Of a stretch of 64,000 nt of DNA, positions 37,301 through 47,326 are shown in pieces; positions within the stretch are counted from its first letter, which is position 1, and every line of letters begins with the position of its first letter. The DNA is taken from contig CM038221.1 of NCBI GenBank assembly GCA_021442155.1, forward strand, positions 28,363,906 to 28,427,905, given 5' to 3'. This DNA is from Cymbidium sinense. Lineage: Eukaryota > Streptophyta > Magnoliopsida > Asparagales > Orchidaceae. The translations under genes were made by a program, and so were the position numbers. The notes under the pieces were generated by a model, which was given only the letters and a program-made list of their open reading frames with translations, was not told where the DNA came from and searched no databases.

Positions 37301-40300
37301 CTTAAACCTCTCCTCATTCTGATTCAATGTCATATCCAAATTTCCAAACTTTGGTATTTACATGGACAAATTTTAAAAAAGAACATGTATCATTTAAATT
37401 ATGCAAAAGAAGCACTTTAAAAACAATTATAAAGGAGCAAAAACATTATTACCATCACAATTTTCAAGAAAAAAACTCATGAATACTATTCATGATTTCA
37501 TTAAAACATGATTACTATTCGCGTTTTCATTTTTTTTTTTTTTAATAAATATAAATTAAATTAAATTTATTTAAAGAGTAAACTAAAAATATATAAAATA
37601 GGTTTTGATTACTATTCACATTTTTATTTTTATATATAACATATTAAATAATAATACATTTAAATAGTAAATTAATTTAATAAATAATTTACAATTATTT
37701 TTTGACATTTCATGAGTATTAAAATAATTACTTAAAAATTTTATATTGATAAGTAATATTATAAATATATTAATTAATATTTTATTTATAAATAAGATTA
37801 TTAACATTAATTGAAATATTAATTTAACTTTAAGTTTTTTTTTTAATTTTTTTAAAAAATCTCATTCATACAACCACTCAAATAGTCTACAATGCATTTT
37901 ATATTTAAGATTGTTCAATATTATAAAATTTCATTAATATTAATTATCATACTAATTGTTTTTTAAATAGTTTTATCAAATTAGGATAACATTATTGATT
38001 TAACATATTAAATATAACAAATAATAAATTTAAAATTATTTTATAAATATATACTGATATCCTAAAGTATACATATGCATAAAATTTTATTTTATTTTTG
38101 ACTTTTTATAATCAACAAGATATGTTAAAAAAATATTTTAGTCATAATTTCATTATTAATAAATAACTTCAAAAATATTATCATAATTCTATCTTTTAAT
38201 TTGGCAAACATCAAATAATTTCATTAATATTTTATCATTATTTAAACTTATATCAATGATTTCAATGTTTTTAGAATGAAGAGTTTACTTTGAATAATTT
38301 AATGAGATTTTTTTAAAATCTTATTAAGAAAATCTTAGTAAAAATTAGTTTTTAATTAATGTTAATTAATCTTATTTATGAATAAAATATTAATTACTAC
38401 ATTCATAAAATTCCTTATCAATATAAAAAAATTTAAGTATAAGTCTCATGCAATATCAAAAAATATTTGTAAATTATCTATTCAAAATTATTTTGAATTT
38501 ACTGTTTCAATTTAACATTATTTTATATATTTTGTCATAAAAATTTTTAAAAAAAACATGAATAGTAATTAAAATCTATTCTATATATTTTTTAATTTAC
38601 TCTTTAAATAAATTTAATATTATTTAATATATTTTACATCTACATCTACATATATATATATATATATATATATTATTATATTATTTAAAAAAATAAAAAT
38701 GTGACTATTATTCACATTTTCATGAAAACATGAACATTATTTACAAGTTTTTTTCCTTAAAATGCGGATGCTAATAATGTTTTTGGTCTGTTATAAATTT
38801 TTTTAAAAGTGCTTCTTTTCCTCAATTTGAATGATTACATGGTCCTTTTTAAAATTTGTCATATTTATATCTTTGTGTCTAAGCATTATTTAGAAGTTTT
38901 AAAAAAAAATTCTAAAATTAAGAGACTATGGCCAAATTAACTAAATTTTTTATTCCGAGAGTTGTAGTCATCTCTCTTGAACTCAATTTGATAACAATCT
39001 TACTTTGAGCCTTTCCATATAATTTTGAGATGATCCTACATAAAATTTAAACTTTTAGACAATTGAATAAGTGAAATTCGTTTTTATGCAAAGAATCTTT
39101 TCAAGTACTGTGTTTCAAGTCCTATAAGAATTAATTTTCTCATTATCTTCTAGGAGATATGCTCCATGTTTTACAATTCCTTCATGGGCCCTTCAAGTTA
39201 CAAGTGAACTTTCTCACTCCCCCTGGTCAACTTGTAGCATCCAGCTTCCTAAGAACTATATCCTTGGGCTAGAAGTATCGTTGTAAAACCAAGTTGCTCT
39301 AAATTTGTGTCATGTTCGTCTTCTCAAAGACTCAGCCTACTTTCTTCTAAGAGGCACAAGTTCTGAACCAGGACTTCCTAATTATCATTATTAAAACTCT
39401 TTTGCAGTGTATTGGGTGACAAAACTTATATGTTAATTATAATCTATTGGCAAACTGACTAGATGTCAATAGCCAAGGATGATAGTGTTTCTCTAATGAC
39501 CGATGGAAGTCCTTAGTGTTCCCATAGGAGCACAAGTAGCTCCACTAGCCAACTTTTCTTTCCCACTAATTTTTCCTAAATATATTCTTGATTGTTTTGT
39601 TAACTACCTCAACTTGCTAGTTTATCAAGAAATGACTAACGGAGGTATACATGAAGTTGACCTTATCTTTAGCGAGAACTCAATCTTTTAATCCACACTA
39701 TCAATTATTATAATATGCAGAAGACCAAACTTTTTATAGGTTTCATACCTCAAGAAAATGACAACTACTACTATAATTACCTTTGCAAATGACATAGCTT
39801 GTACTCCCTTGACGAACTAGTTGGCAAGACTTAAAGATAAATCTTGTGACTATACTCATGAAATTCATCCATCACAAGACAATACATGGAATACAGGAAC
39901 TATAGTGTTGATAATAATAATCATGTTGGGATGCTGTTATTGTATCCACACGAACATCTTAATGTCCTTCATGGATTGGGTATTAGAGACCTGCCAAACT
40001 TGATAATAATACTTAATAATACTTCACTGAAATTGTCTTATGTGTCTGCCAAACTCAATTTCATGGACTTCTTGAAGTACTTCTGAGTACAAGTTGGGCC
40101 TTAGACATTAGAGAACTGTGCTCAAGAAAGGATTTCTTAAAAGAAATTCCATGCTCAAATAAATTAAGGTCAACTTCTTCAACACCCGAGCTTCTACTTT
40201 CGCTTCAAATAGGATCACATTGTTGTCCTCCAAGTGACTGGAAAAGTCTTAATTCAACAGTCCACTGTTGTCCTACAAGTAAATGTTATTGTTTGGAAAA

Positions 40301-43300
40301 CCAAATAACACATTTTGATAATTTTCCAACTTCAAAACTCCACCTTAATAAGAGAAATAAGTAACCAATATCAACACACAAAAAAGGAATCTTGGTCTAG
40401 CAGGTCCCATTTCCCATTTGATATGCCTAAATTAGGGTGCTGCTATCTAGACTCTAATCTCAGTCAAGTGATTGTAGGAAAATCAGATCATGGAAATAGA
40501 TAAAAATACTCGCCCTTCTCTCTCCTAGAATTCTTTTTCAATTTATCTCCATTGCCACACATTGTTATCTTGAATGCTTTCTACTGAAAACTATACACAA
40601 GTGTACTTAAGAAACTCCTCATGACACGTAAAGAATATTGCTCTCAAATTATACAATGGTGATTTACCATTACCCATGGATATACCATAGTAGAAGACAC
40701 CTTGTTAGTAAATTCTTCAACTTGCAAGCAATACAATTACTTCATTGTATGAGTTTCTTAGCTCCCATATTTGATCTAAAAATACTCAACTTTCATACCA
40801 AGAAATAATAACGGGATTGTCAGACCTCTACTGATTAATGGCTACATGGCTAACTATTATTCTCTTTATAAGTAGTTTCAATTCATTTTGAATTTCTTTT
40901 ATTTTTTTGCCTATGTTATGTATTTTGAACCCTTAGTTTGCATGACTGACTTTATTTTTATAAATAAAGGAATACACTGCATTTCCTAATTTTTCTTAGT
41001 TTGAAATAATTTTTTTTTCTTCCATCCTTCTTGTTAAGTTTATCAAAGCCCATCTCACAAGTAAACCAACTGTTATTAGTGCCGACTCTTTCATCAATGA
41101 TGAATGATGGTTGAAGAGTATCAATAAAACCTAATGAGAGTCGAGCTACCAACAACGAATGACAACTTCAGCGGGTCAAGTAACAACTCAGTGGTAGTAA
41201 AGCATCCATTCACGATCTTATACAAATAAGTACAATGTCAAAGGACAATATGGAATTTTACATGAGATTTCCATGCAACGATCTGACCAAAATGAATCAA
41301 GAACAACTAATAACTTTAACAAGGCAACAATCAATGTGGTGACATGTACAAAGAGTAATAACATGCCAATGACAAGTATAATTCGGTCATGGGGAGCTAA
41401 TAGTGAAATTCAATCAATGAAAAATACCTACATTATAATAATTAATGGCATCAATCCCAAATTGCTGAAGGAATTGAAGGGAATGGTCGACTCCAAAGAC
41501 TAAACAAATTACACATGTACAAGCACAGCAACTATGGTGTTATTGGGCCTTGATGCAATGAAGAAGATCGATGAGGAAATCATCGACAACATCGAGTTCC
41601 AAGGACCAAACCAACAATGCATGTACAAGGCAACAACAATGGTGTTATTGGGACAACTCTTAGGACCAAATCAGCTGTGCATACGCAAGCATCAGAACCA
41701 TGGCATTATTGAAAATAATTATGCATATACAAGTGTGAAAACCAAGGAATTGGAGAGAATGGCCAACTCCGAAGATCAAACCAACTGCACGTGTTGCAAG
41801 TGCGGCAACCATGGTGTTATTAAGCCTTGATGCGATGGAGCAGATCAAACAGGAATTCACAACAACAATGAGTTTATGCATGAGAATGTAGATGGATTTT
41901 AGTAATGGGTATCAAAAATCAAGAAGATAAAGATGATTTCCCTCATTAAATGGTGACTTTCAACACCACCACCAGCAATCTGAGTCTCACCCATGAAACT
42001 GGTGACACAAGAAAAACTCATATAATGGATGAGATGACAACACAAAGGAAAATGATACCCACGAGTATGATCAAACTCAACAAGATTTCAATATGAGAAT
42101 GAAATTACCCACTGACAAACAATTAAACATTGAGGGTTTCCTTGATTGAATCCATTATGTCAAAAAAAGTTTTCAATTATTTGTAAATTCAAATAAATCA
42201 TCAAGTCAACTTAATAGCATATAAGTCGAACAATAAAACTACAAATGGTGAGAATAGTTACGATTCAATAGCCAATAAGAAAACAACACTATTGAATATG
42301 GGCAAAGATGAAATGTTACAACAACATTTTCTTCCTACCGATTATTGTATAAATAATATCATAATTATCGATAGACAAATCAAAGAGTTTCAAACCATGT
42401 TTAGGAATTTTATTAATTTAGTGCTGATGTAGCTTGCCAAAACAATGGATCAACAAATAGCTCGATATATCTAAAGTTGGCTATTTAGGATTGATTGCCC
42501 GGAAACAAATTTGAAAATTGACAACGGCCATGAATTTAACCCTAAAGATTGAAGCTCAATCAGGTTGAACAATTATCAAGGCTCCAAATGACTTTAGAAG
42601 AACCGTTCAAGACACCATGAGTACACCTTCAATCCAAACCTAAGGGCAAGGATGAACTAGAAGTATTGTACCAAATCAATTCACTACTCGAATGCAAAAT
42701 TGGTAGTCAAATCAAGTCAATAATGATTCATATGCATATTTGAATCTTGCAAAAAATTTTGATGTGATTAACAGGGACATTTTTAAGTAATTACTCAAAT
42801 TGAAAATCTCTTAATTAAGTCAAAAAGATGAAACCAAACTCAAGGAGTGATTTTCTTAGGGGCTGTTTGGTTAGAAGAATTTTGAGTGCAAAGTAAAGTA
42901 AATGTAGGGATTTTAACTTTTTTGGCGTTTGGCTTGAAGTAAAGTAAATTTCAGAATAATGTATAATACATTATGCAATTTTGGGGCGAATTCTAATACA
43001 CCGTAATAAAAGTGTCCGTCGTCGTTGCCGCTCGCCACACCGCCACAATCATCGTCGAAGGCCAAAACTTTCAAAATACTTTACATTATATTTTTTAACA
43101 AAAAAAAACAAATGAATTGAAACTCAACCAAACAATCAGAAAGTAATCATTTTATCAGATTTCTTTCTTTTACACTACATTCTTTTTCAAATAAAAAAAC
43201 TAGTAGAGGTGGATTGGTTTAGCATACAATTTATTATTAGTCTCTCCTAATAAGTAGTCTCAATTATATATTTAGATTTTTTTTGTTCATTCTTGTTACC

Positions 43301-46300
43301 TATTGATTCCATTAGTTACCCTTAGTTTACAATAGAATTTATTATAAATAGAAAAATTATCATATTCCATCACGTTTGATCATTTGAAATAAAAAATTAC
43401 TTTATTTCTTTCTCATTTAGGTTCACAGAAATCCATCTCTCCTGGACCATAATCCAATTGTTCTTCATTTTTTTTTCAAGTTATAACTTCTCCTTCAGGA
43501 CCATAACAAATGCCACCATACACAAGTTTGTTGATGCATGGATTCAATAAATAAACACATTTTGATGTCCAAATCGTAAACCATTGGGAGATAATCCAAA
43601 AAAGCCAGTTCTTGATTGCACACAAGTCAAAATGTTGCATCCAACTTGTGGGTCCATTATTTTTCTCCTCAAATACAGACATTTTCATGAAAAAACTTCG
43701 TAAATTTATCGATCATAATAAATTGTGCGGTTTATTGTTTTAAAATTAGCATATTGGTTTTGTGTAGCATCAAAACAATTATACTTTCCAATCCAATGCA
43801 ACATGGTCTATCATATTTTTCACTCATTTAAAGAATTTTATTGAGCATTATATGTATTTGTTGATTAGCATTGGATTTAAAAAAGTAGTTGAACGGTACA
43901 ATTCCATTGTGCATGGTTTAAAATAGCTAGCCTCGAGGTGTGCCTTAGCTCCATTCGGCGCCCTAGCCACAAGGCATGCGCCTCACAACTGTAGAGGCAT
44001 GCCTCACTAGCCGGCCCCACTTATTCAAAAGGTAAAACCAAGAGCCTGTATCCCATGCTTTATTCTAAACCTCATGCCTCGTCTCACCTCCTTTTTGCTA
44101 TGTGTGCTCACCGCCGCCAAGAAGGCCTCTTTCCTCTCTTCACCTCCTTGTTTAGGTTTCATTATTGTTTAGTAAGGTACTCTCCCTCAAGGCAAAGAAG
44201 ATTAATAAATTTATCTATAATCATAGTTGGGTACTTGCATTGATGAGAAAGTTCGCAATGAATGAGCTATTACGGCCTGCTATCACTAGATTTGTCACTG
44301 CCAATTTGACTTAGTAGATGTATAAGTCAACCATGGGATTTATTTATAATGTTATGGATGAGACTAAGGAGATAATTGCAAAAAATTTGGGAAGCGAAGA
44401 ATCAAGTTATAAAGAAATTTGAGAGATCATTGATGAGAAGCGGGGCTGGAGCTTCAATTTCATTGCTATTTACATGCTATTGAGTATTATTTGAATCTCC
44501 AATTTAAGTATGCCAATAATAAGTCAACTAACCTAAAATCAAATTAGGTTTATACCACTGCATGGATATGTTGATAGAAAATATATCTGAGAGAGCAAGA
44601 GCAGATCTGCAGCTTTTTATCTTTAGAAATAAGGAAAGTTTCTTTGGATTATAACAAGCTAAAGATACTATTCAAAACGATCTCCAGGTGATTTTTATAG
44701 TTTCTTTAATTAAAGTTTTAAACTACAAGGAATTTTTTGTTATTATGTATTGCCTAACTCTTAATTATATGTCTTTCGAATAATAATTGAATGATGGATT
44801 CAATTTGGTGATGTTACTCTAGATCTACAATTTGTTGTGAGAGTACTTGGACTAACTTGTTCATGATCTAATTGTGAATGAAATCGGAGTACATACAATC
44901 AAGTGCACACTCAAAGAAGAAATAAACTGGCAACATTGAGATTGAACTCCTTGATATACATTATGTATAACAAGAAGTTAAAAGGAAAAATATTTGAAGA
45001 AATTGCATCTAGGCACCAATGAGGACCCTTTAGCTTGCAAAGACAAACCATCAGATCATAAATAGGTAGTTGATGATGCTTATGAAGATAGTCCCGTTGA
45101 TTTCAAGAAGAATATCTCAATATTGACTATTTTCATGAGAAGAAAAAAAAATTCACTATTAATAGGACTAATATATCTTAACAAAAAATTAATAGAAAAG
45201 GTATACAAAAATTGTGATTATAACTTTCAATAATTTTTTTACTTAAAAATACAATTATTATTGTAATTAATTTTTATTCATTAGGGAAAAGAAATATGAG
45301 AGAAGTTAAAGATGAGAGAAAGATTGGGAGAACATTAATACCACCAAGGATGAGGCAGGTGAGAAAGCGATTCACTATAATGATGATTCAAATGAAGATC
45401 CCTTGAGTGACGAGAATGATGGAGATTTCTAAATTCACATATGTTCAAATTGTTGCTTTAATATAATCTTTGTTTTAGATGATTTGAGGATAATATTGTT
45501 GCAAATTATGTTCTTTTGTATTGAATTTTTATTTTTCTAATATTATATGCTTGCTGATTTCATATAATCATATTAAGATATCAAAGTTTGATTTTTATGT
45601 CTTCATTTGTTTTATATGATTTTTTACAATTTATGCAATTTTCTTATTGTGAGGCTTACGCCTCAAATAGCCTTGAGGCTTAGCCTCGCCTCATAGATGA
45701 AAAAGGCCTCAATACCCAACAGCATAATTTTAAACATTGCTACTGTGAAATCAAAAATAATTTGTTTAATATTTGTCATCAACTGCAACTTCTCTAAAAT
45801 GATGCTTGTTGATATGACCTATCAATTGAAAGTGTATATTTTTCAATAGTCATATTAATATTGGAGCCATTTCGTTGATGTAAATAATTCATTGAAAAGC
45901 CTATCTAGAAATATGTCCAATCCAGACAATAAAATCAACTAGTTTTGTTATGGTAAACTAAGGGAAAAAAAATGATCTGATAGCTTTACAACAAAAATAC
46001 CTCATTGAGAATCTGTGAGCTTATGATGACATTGCCAAGCATACCAAAAGATCAGCAAATTTACAACATTCTCAAGACTCTCCGTTTATACAGAACAGAA
46101 AATAAGTAAAATTGATCTGAGGTGTGTAGATGAGTCTACTAATAATTGAAGACCTTTCATAAGGATCAAAACGTTACACCGCCCAATTTCCAACAAGATA
46201 AATGTACTTCAAGTTAACTAGAATATTAATTAAGAAAAATCACTATGCGATTGCAACACATGAATAACTAAAAGTTTTCATTCTCGACTAAAAGTAACAA

Positions 46301-47202
46301 CGACCAAAAATTCGCCTTTCGCAGTTATTCACAAAAAAAAAATTATTATTATAATCAGTAGCATCAACACTAACCCATATTAAGCTGTCTCTTGGTCTTC
46401 AAACACCCCTTTATAAGCTCCTTAACCTCCTCATTCGTCAGTGGCTCACCAAGTATCTCTTCCCTCGTTGCAGCCGTATACTTCGGCCCTGATCCGGCCA
46501 CATACGGCCCTGGTGCTTGAACCGTCTTCACCCCTTTCTTCCATGGAGGCGGCAACTTAAACGAATCAAACTCTGGCAACTTCTTCTTGCTAGCAGGCAG
46601 CGGCGCCCGGCCAGTCCACGGCCTCGGCATCGTCGTTGGCCCAAAGGGCAAAAACGGTGGCTCCCGCAAAGCCAAAGGCTTCACCTTCGGAGTCTCAGTA
46701 TAACTATACTGGAACTCGAATGGCGCATTCTCGAGCTTGTAAGATATTCCTTTCTCCGAAAAAGAGATCCCCATCTCCCCGTCGGGCTCTTCAGGCGGAA
46801 CCCTAGCTCTACGCGGAGAACGTGCAATTCGGCGAAAGGCTGGGTGGCAATAACTAGGGTTTTCGGGTTTGGAGTATTTCGAAGCTTTGCCTCTAATAGA
46901 AGGACAGGAAGGGGAGGAAGGGGTGCCCGGGGACTTGTACTCGGGAGGTGGAGACGATGTGAAGGAGGGTACAGTTTTGACTGATTCGGATGGTTCGGCG
47001 ATTTTGGTTGCAGATTGGAAGCGGCGTTGGCGGCGTATGTCGTCTTCGATCTGTTTTTGCTGGCGTTGGCGGCGGAGGAAGGGTTCAGCGTTGGAGTTGT
47101 TCCAGCGAGAGAATCGGATTTCTGTGGGGTGGAGGAACGGCGTTGCGGAGTGGAGAAATTTGGCGAGAAGAGGGGGAAGGGGACGGTAGGTTTGAGCGCC
47201 AT
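18921..47202 (-). CDS. CAF1: CRS2-associated factor 1, chloroplastic (CAF1), five-exon gene over 28 kb
   Basis: Joining 46375-47202, 27974-28101, 20318-20543, 19909-20036 and 18921-19832 gives one frame of about 740 residues, if one base missing near the start of exon 1 is allowed for. CAF1 works with CRS2 to splice a subset of group II introns in chloroplast RNA. Visible features: a Ser/Pro-rich N-terminus fit for a transit peptide; RFSRWNN near residue 30; CRM domain 1 (about 253-343) with loop GRDG and [14 protein letters not shown]; the linker [23 protein letters not shown] domain 2 (about 371-463) with loop GKNG and [10 protein letters not shown]; and a long tail ending [11 protein letters not shown]. 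The long tail and this ending favour CAF1 over the shorter CAF2. Introns obey GT-AG. Introns 1 and 2 hold many transposons. The gene could still work if the exon 1 frame break is a sequence error. Confidence 0.92.
19833..19908 (-). other. CAF1: CAF1 intron 4 (76 bp)
   Basis: GTATTG donor and TTTTGCAG acceptor, phase 0. Near the minimum size for plant introns. Confidence 0.9.
19909..20036 (-). CDS. CAF1: CAF1 exon 4 (middle of CRM2)
   Basis: 128 bp encoding [18 protein letters not shown] then [11 protein letters not shown] and [10 protein letters not shown]. It completes the CRM2 GKNG loop begun in exon 3 (split glycine codon G/GA). The sequence matches the KH-like fold of CRM domains. It was placed by homology and splice phase; it has no ATG of its own. 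Confidence 0.92.
20037..20317 (-). other. CAF1: CAF1 intron 3 (281 bp)
   Basis: GTGAGC donor and AACAG acceptor, phase 1. No repeat recognised. Confidence 0.9.
20318..20543 (-). CDS. CAF1: CAF1 exon 3 (end of CRM1, linker, start of CRM2)
   Basis: 226 bp encoding [60 protein letters not shown] and [16 protein letters not shown]. The acceptor is TTTATGTAG in phase 0 and the donor GTGAGC. The true exon extends upstream of the MFRGRN methionine. This linker is highly diagnostic of CAF proteins. Confidence 0.95.
21100..21720 (-). mobile_element. 5'-truncated RTE-type LINE (3' end)
   Basis: The left edge is an AAC/AAT-rich tail (21100-21180), followed on the plus strand by CCCACTACATGGGGTCGGCT, the complement of the 3' end of plant RTE LINEs. 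About 500 bp of its 3' coding part follows. It shares long stretches with the copy at 28299-29480, for example TCAAATTCTCATTTA and TATCACATAATAGGCC. Sense strand is minus, as for CAF1. Confidence 0.8.
21766..22170. mobile_element. Harbinger-like MITE, copy 1 (405 bp)
   Basis: Ends GGAGTTGTTTGGTTG at the left and CAAACAACCCC at the right form an inverted repeat. The left flank is TTA and the right flank TTC, an altered 3-bp duplication. A GC-rich core (about 21915-21980, GGCGGGCGGTGATACC) sits in an AT-rich body. Shares ends and core character with 42859-43195 and 48929-49423. Confidence 0.75.
22985..23460 (+). promoter_or_regulatory. GC-rich promoter-like patch inside the hAT-like element
   Basis: CCCTATATATACCCC (22990-23004) is a good TATA box on the plus strand, followed by a CT-rich, CpG-rich 450 bp resembling a plant 5' leader. 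Open stretches on both strands (for example 23011-23451 minus) are long because of composition; none has a known domain. It could be a captured gene promoter or an LTR piece. Confidence 0.3.
24030..24790. repeat. Cluster of palindromic ACGCTT...AAGCGT motifs
   Basis: Variants of CGCTTTTCATAAGCGTAG, itself an inverted repeat, occur in both orientations near 24032, 24084, 24150, 24262, 24328, 24556, 24715 and 24765. A longer shared text (GAAGGCCTATGCACGCTTT) recurs four times. Looks like subterminal transposon repeats or an eroded tandem repeat. Confidence 0.6.
24890..27290. other. AT-rich filler within CAF1 intron 2
   Basis: No gene recognised. An 86-codon minus-strand open stretch at 26120-26380 lies in a GC-richer patch (26120-26470) but shows no domain. 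Confidence 0.45.
27974..28101 (-). CDS. CAF1: CAF1 exon 2 (middle of CRM1)
   Basis: 128 bp encoding [36 protein letters not shown] and VRQQLE. It follows a TTGTAG acceptor that completes a split glycine codon (G/GA) and precedes donor GTCTGA. It carries the GRDG loop and the RNA-binding basic WKRRR of CRM1, and lies 7.4 kb from exon 3 and 18.3 kb from exon 1. Confidence 0.95.
28299..28333 (+). repeat. (AAC)n tail of the RTE LINE
   Basis: About eleven AAC triplets, that is TTG on the LINE sense strand, the usual simple-repeat tail of plant RTE elements. Confidence 0.85.
28881..29420 (-). pseudogene. RTE reverse transcriptase remnant
   Basis: The open stretch 28881-29255 reads [19 protein letters not shown] then [40 protein letters not shown] and CNFSCRSF, the palm region of RTE-clade RT. 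The catalytic box reads MLFDDI (Asp codons at 29082-29087), one residue shorter than the usual FADD form. N-terminal RT parts are in other frames up to about 29420. Dead copy. Confidence 0.88.
29481..33698. other. Intron 1 stretch without recognisable gene
   Basis: Moderately AT-rich, full of stops, with only short unrelated open stretches. About 31480-33450 has purine-rich, lysine-type codon texture that could be an old gag-like transposon remnant, but no motif supports it. A short tandem repeat (CTTACTCTATAGT twice) lies near 31210. Confidence 0.4.
33699..34042 (+). repeat. Tandem duplication of about 172 bp (two copies)
   Basis: Copies begin at about 33699 and 33871. Both contain AAAAAATTGTA, CCAAAGATAATT, CTTCATTTAGCAATAAG and AATTTTATCATATATG in the same order, about 90 percent alike by eye. 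Confidence 0.85.
34043..36195. other. Intron 1 stretch without recognisable gene
   Basis: No coding similarity, RNA gene or element end was seen. Around 34970-35460 the phrase CCCACTCC/TCCCAC recurs irregularly. Confidence 0.4.
36196..36286 (+). repeat. TGTA/TG-rich microsatellite
   Basis: GTATGTATGTGTATGTGTGTG-like simple repeat, next to the left end of the long-TIR element at 36287. Confidence 0.8.
36287..37354. mobile_element. Long-terminal-inverted-repeat element (about 1.07 kb)
   Basis: The left arm (about 36287-36440; GGACATTAAACCAGAATGAG, AGGTTCAAGATTCAAA) is the diverged reverse complement of the right arm (about 37200-37354; CTCATTCTGATTCAATGTC, TTTGAATCTTAAACCTCT). The interior is AT-rich and non-coding. 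No clean target duplication was found. A non-autonomous foldback or MULE-like element is likely. It abuts the next element. Confidence 0.7.
37364..38861. mobile_element. MULE-like non-autonomous element with about 280-bp inverted ends
   Basis: Arms at 37364-37640 and about 38545-38861 are reverse complements over most of their length (shared GACAAATTTTAAAAA, AAAAGAAGCACTTT, AAAAACATTATTA, TTTATTTAAAGAGTAAA). Flanks are TATTTACAT (37355-37363) and TATTTATAT (38862-38870), a 9-bp duplication with one mismatch, the size made by Mutator-like transposases. The interior is AT-rich without a coding region. Confidence 0.8.
38651..38675 (+). repeat. (TA)n tract in the right arm of the MULE-like element
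   Basis: A run of TA dinucleotides present only in the right arm, explaining part of the length difference between arms. Confidence 0.85.
39120..40700 (-). pseudogene. Second Tat-type pol remnant (integrase)
   Basis: The minus strand, read with frame changes, gives three integrase landmarks in the right order. The zinc-binding start lies at about 40035-40090 ([14 protein letters not shown]). The late catalytic domain lies at about 39490-39660 ([15 protein letters not shown]). The C-terminal region lies at about 39120-39320 ([24 protein letters not shown]). Stops are frequent. The part right of 40100 should hold the second RNase H but is too decayed to name. Confidence 0.55.
41466..41860 (+). 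repeat. Eroded tandem repeat with a shared 50-bp core
   Basis: The phrase CATGTACAAG...CAAC..TGGTGTTATT recurs at about 41510, 41617, 41675 and 41790. Two longer copies (41466-41590 and 41744-41855) also share GAATTG.AG.GAATGG and CCTTGATGC.ATG. The 98-codon open stretch here (41534-41830) is a by-product of the repeat. Confidence 0.65.
42280..42730 (+). pseudogene. Ty3-type gag remnant
   Basis: Plus-strand reading gives [34 protein letters not shown], a stop, then MDQQIARYI and, further on, LTLKIEAQS. This is the order of the capsid-region landmarks of chromovirus-type Ty3 gag. Stops and small indels break it. No pol follows; a MITE inserts at 42859. Confidence 0.55.
42859..43195. mobile_element. 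Harbinger-like MITE, copy 2 (right end lost)
   Basis: Left end GGGGCTGTTTGGTTAG after a TTA flank matches the ends of the copies at 21766 and 48929. The GC-rich core (about 43015-43065, CGTCGTTGCCGCTCGCC) and the phrase AAAGTAAAGTAAAT are also shared. The expected CCAAACAGCCCC right end is missing. Confidence 0.7.
43196..43911. other. Intron 1 stretch without recognisable gene
   Basis: AT-rich. A 70-codon minus-strand open stretch at 43476-43688 has no domain. Confidence 0.4.
43912..45739 (+). mobile_element. Decayed hAT transposon
   Basis: Ends CATGGTTTAAAAT (left) and CAATGTTTAAAAT (right, read inwards) form a short inverted repeat. Flanks CCATTGTG (43904-43911) and CTACTGTG (45740-45747) look like an 8-bp duplication with two changes. 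Subterminal CCTCGAGG/GAGGCTTAGCC repeats occur at both ends (43930-44015 and 45648-45705). The interior has a broken transposase on the plus strand. Confidence 0.8.
44270..45430 (+). pseudogene. hAT transposase remnant
   Basis: Readable segments in order: [18 protein letters not shown] and YKEIEIIDEK-like text (44335-44430); an [14 protein letters not shown] stretch (44490-44520); [20 protein letters not shown] (about 44564-44625); and [20 protein letters not shown] (about 44925-44985), the hAT C-terminal dimerisation block. An acidic tail ([19 protein letters not shown]) lies near 45380-45425. Stops separate all of them, so no active enzyme. Confidence 0.75.
45748..46374. other. Donor-proximal end of CAF1 intron 1
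   Basis: AT-rich, no element recognised. Ends at the GTTAGT donor at 46374. Confidence 0.5.
46375..47202 (-). CDS. CAF1: CAF1 exon 1 (transit peptide to start of CRM1), with apparent frameshift
   Basis: The conserved body is open from 47299 down to 46370 and includes [75 protein letters not shown] and [12 protein letters not shown]...RQLNMG. That frame has no upstream ATG; its longest extension begins with TTG. The plausible start is the ATG at 47202 (CAATGG context), which opens [18 protein letters not shown] in a different frame. Joining the two needs one extra base between about 47125 and 47199; C runs at 47172-47176 and 47179-47182 are candidates. The exon is 828 bp, whereas splice phase with exon 2 needs length 1 modulo 3, which one lost base would explain. 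Confidence 0.9.
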
Positions 47203-47326
47203 TGCACTTTGATGAGGAGAAAGGAAGCGCTTTGGGCGAGAGGACGACGGAGATTATCCGTATCGCCTCTGATTTGCGAGAGCAAACTACTTTTCTCAAG
47301 AGTAGAGTTATACTTTACTGCTTATT
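47203..47326 (-). promoter_or_regulatory. CAF1: CAF1 5' leader and core promoter region
   Basis: About 125 bp between the ATG and a foldback MITE. A CATATTTAAAATA stretch (47322-47334) could serve as TATA element and lies at the MITE edge. No other clear motif. The transcription start is not known. Confidence 0.35.

Larger units (their letters stand above)
28102..46374 (-). other. CAF1: CAF1 intron 1 (18.3 kb)
   Basis: Donor GTTAGT after ...AATATGG, acceptor TTGTAG, phase 1. Very long for a plant intron; it carries at least seven recognisable transposon remnants and no other host gene that I can identify. Confidence 0.88.

Noticed and set aside
41534..41881. Paired 98- and 73-codon open stretches
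   Set aside because: They lie on a tandem repeat, have no known motif, and are opposite-strand shadows of each other.
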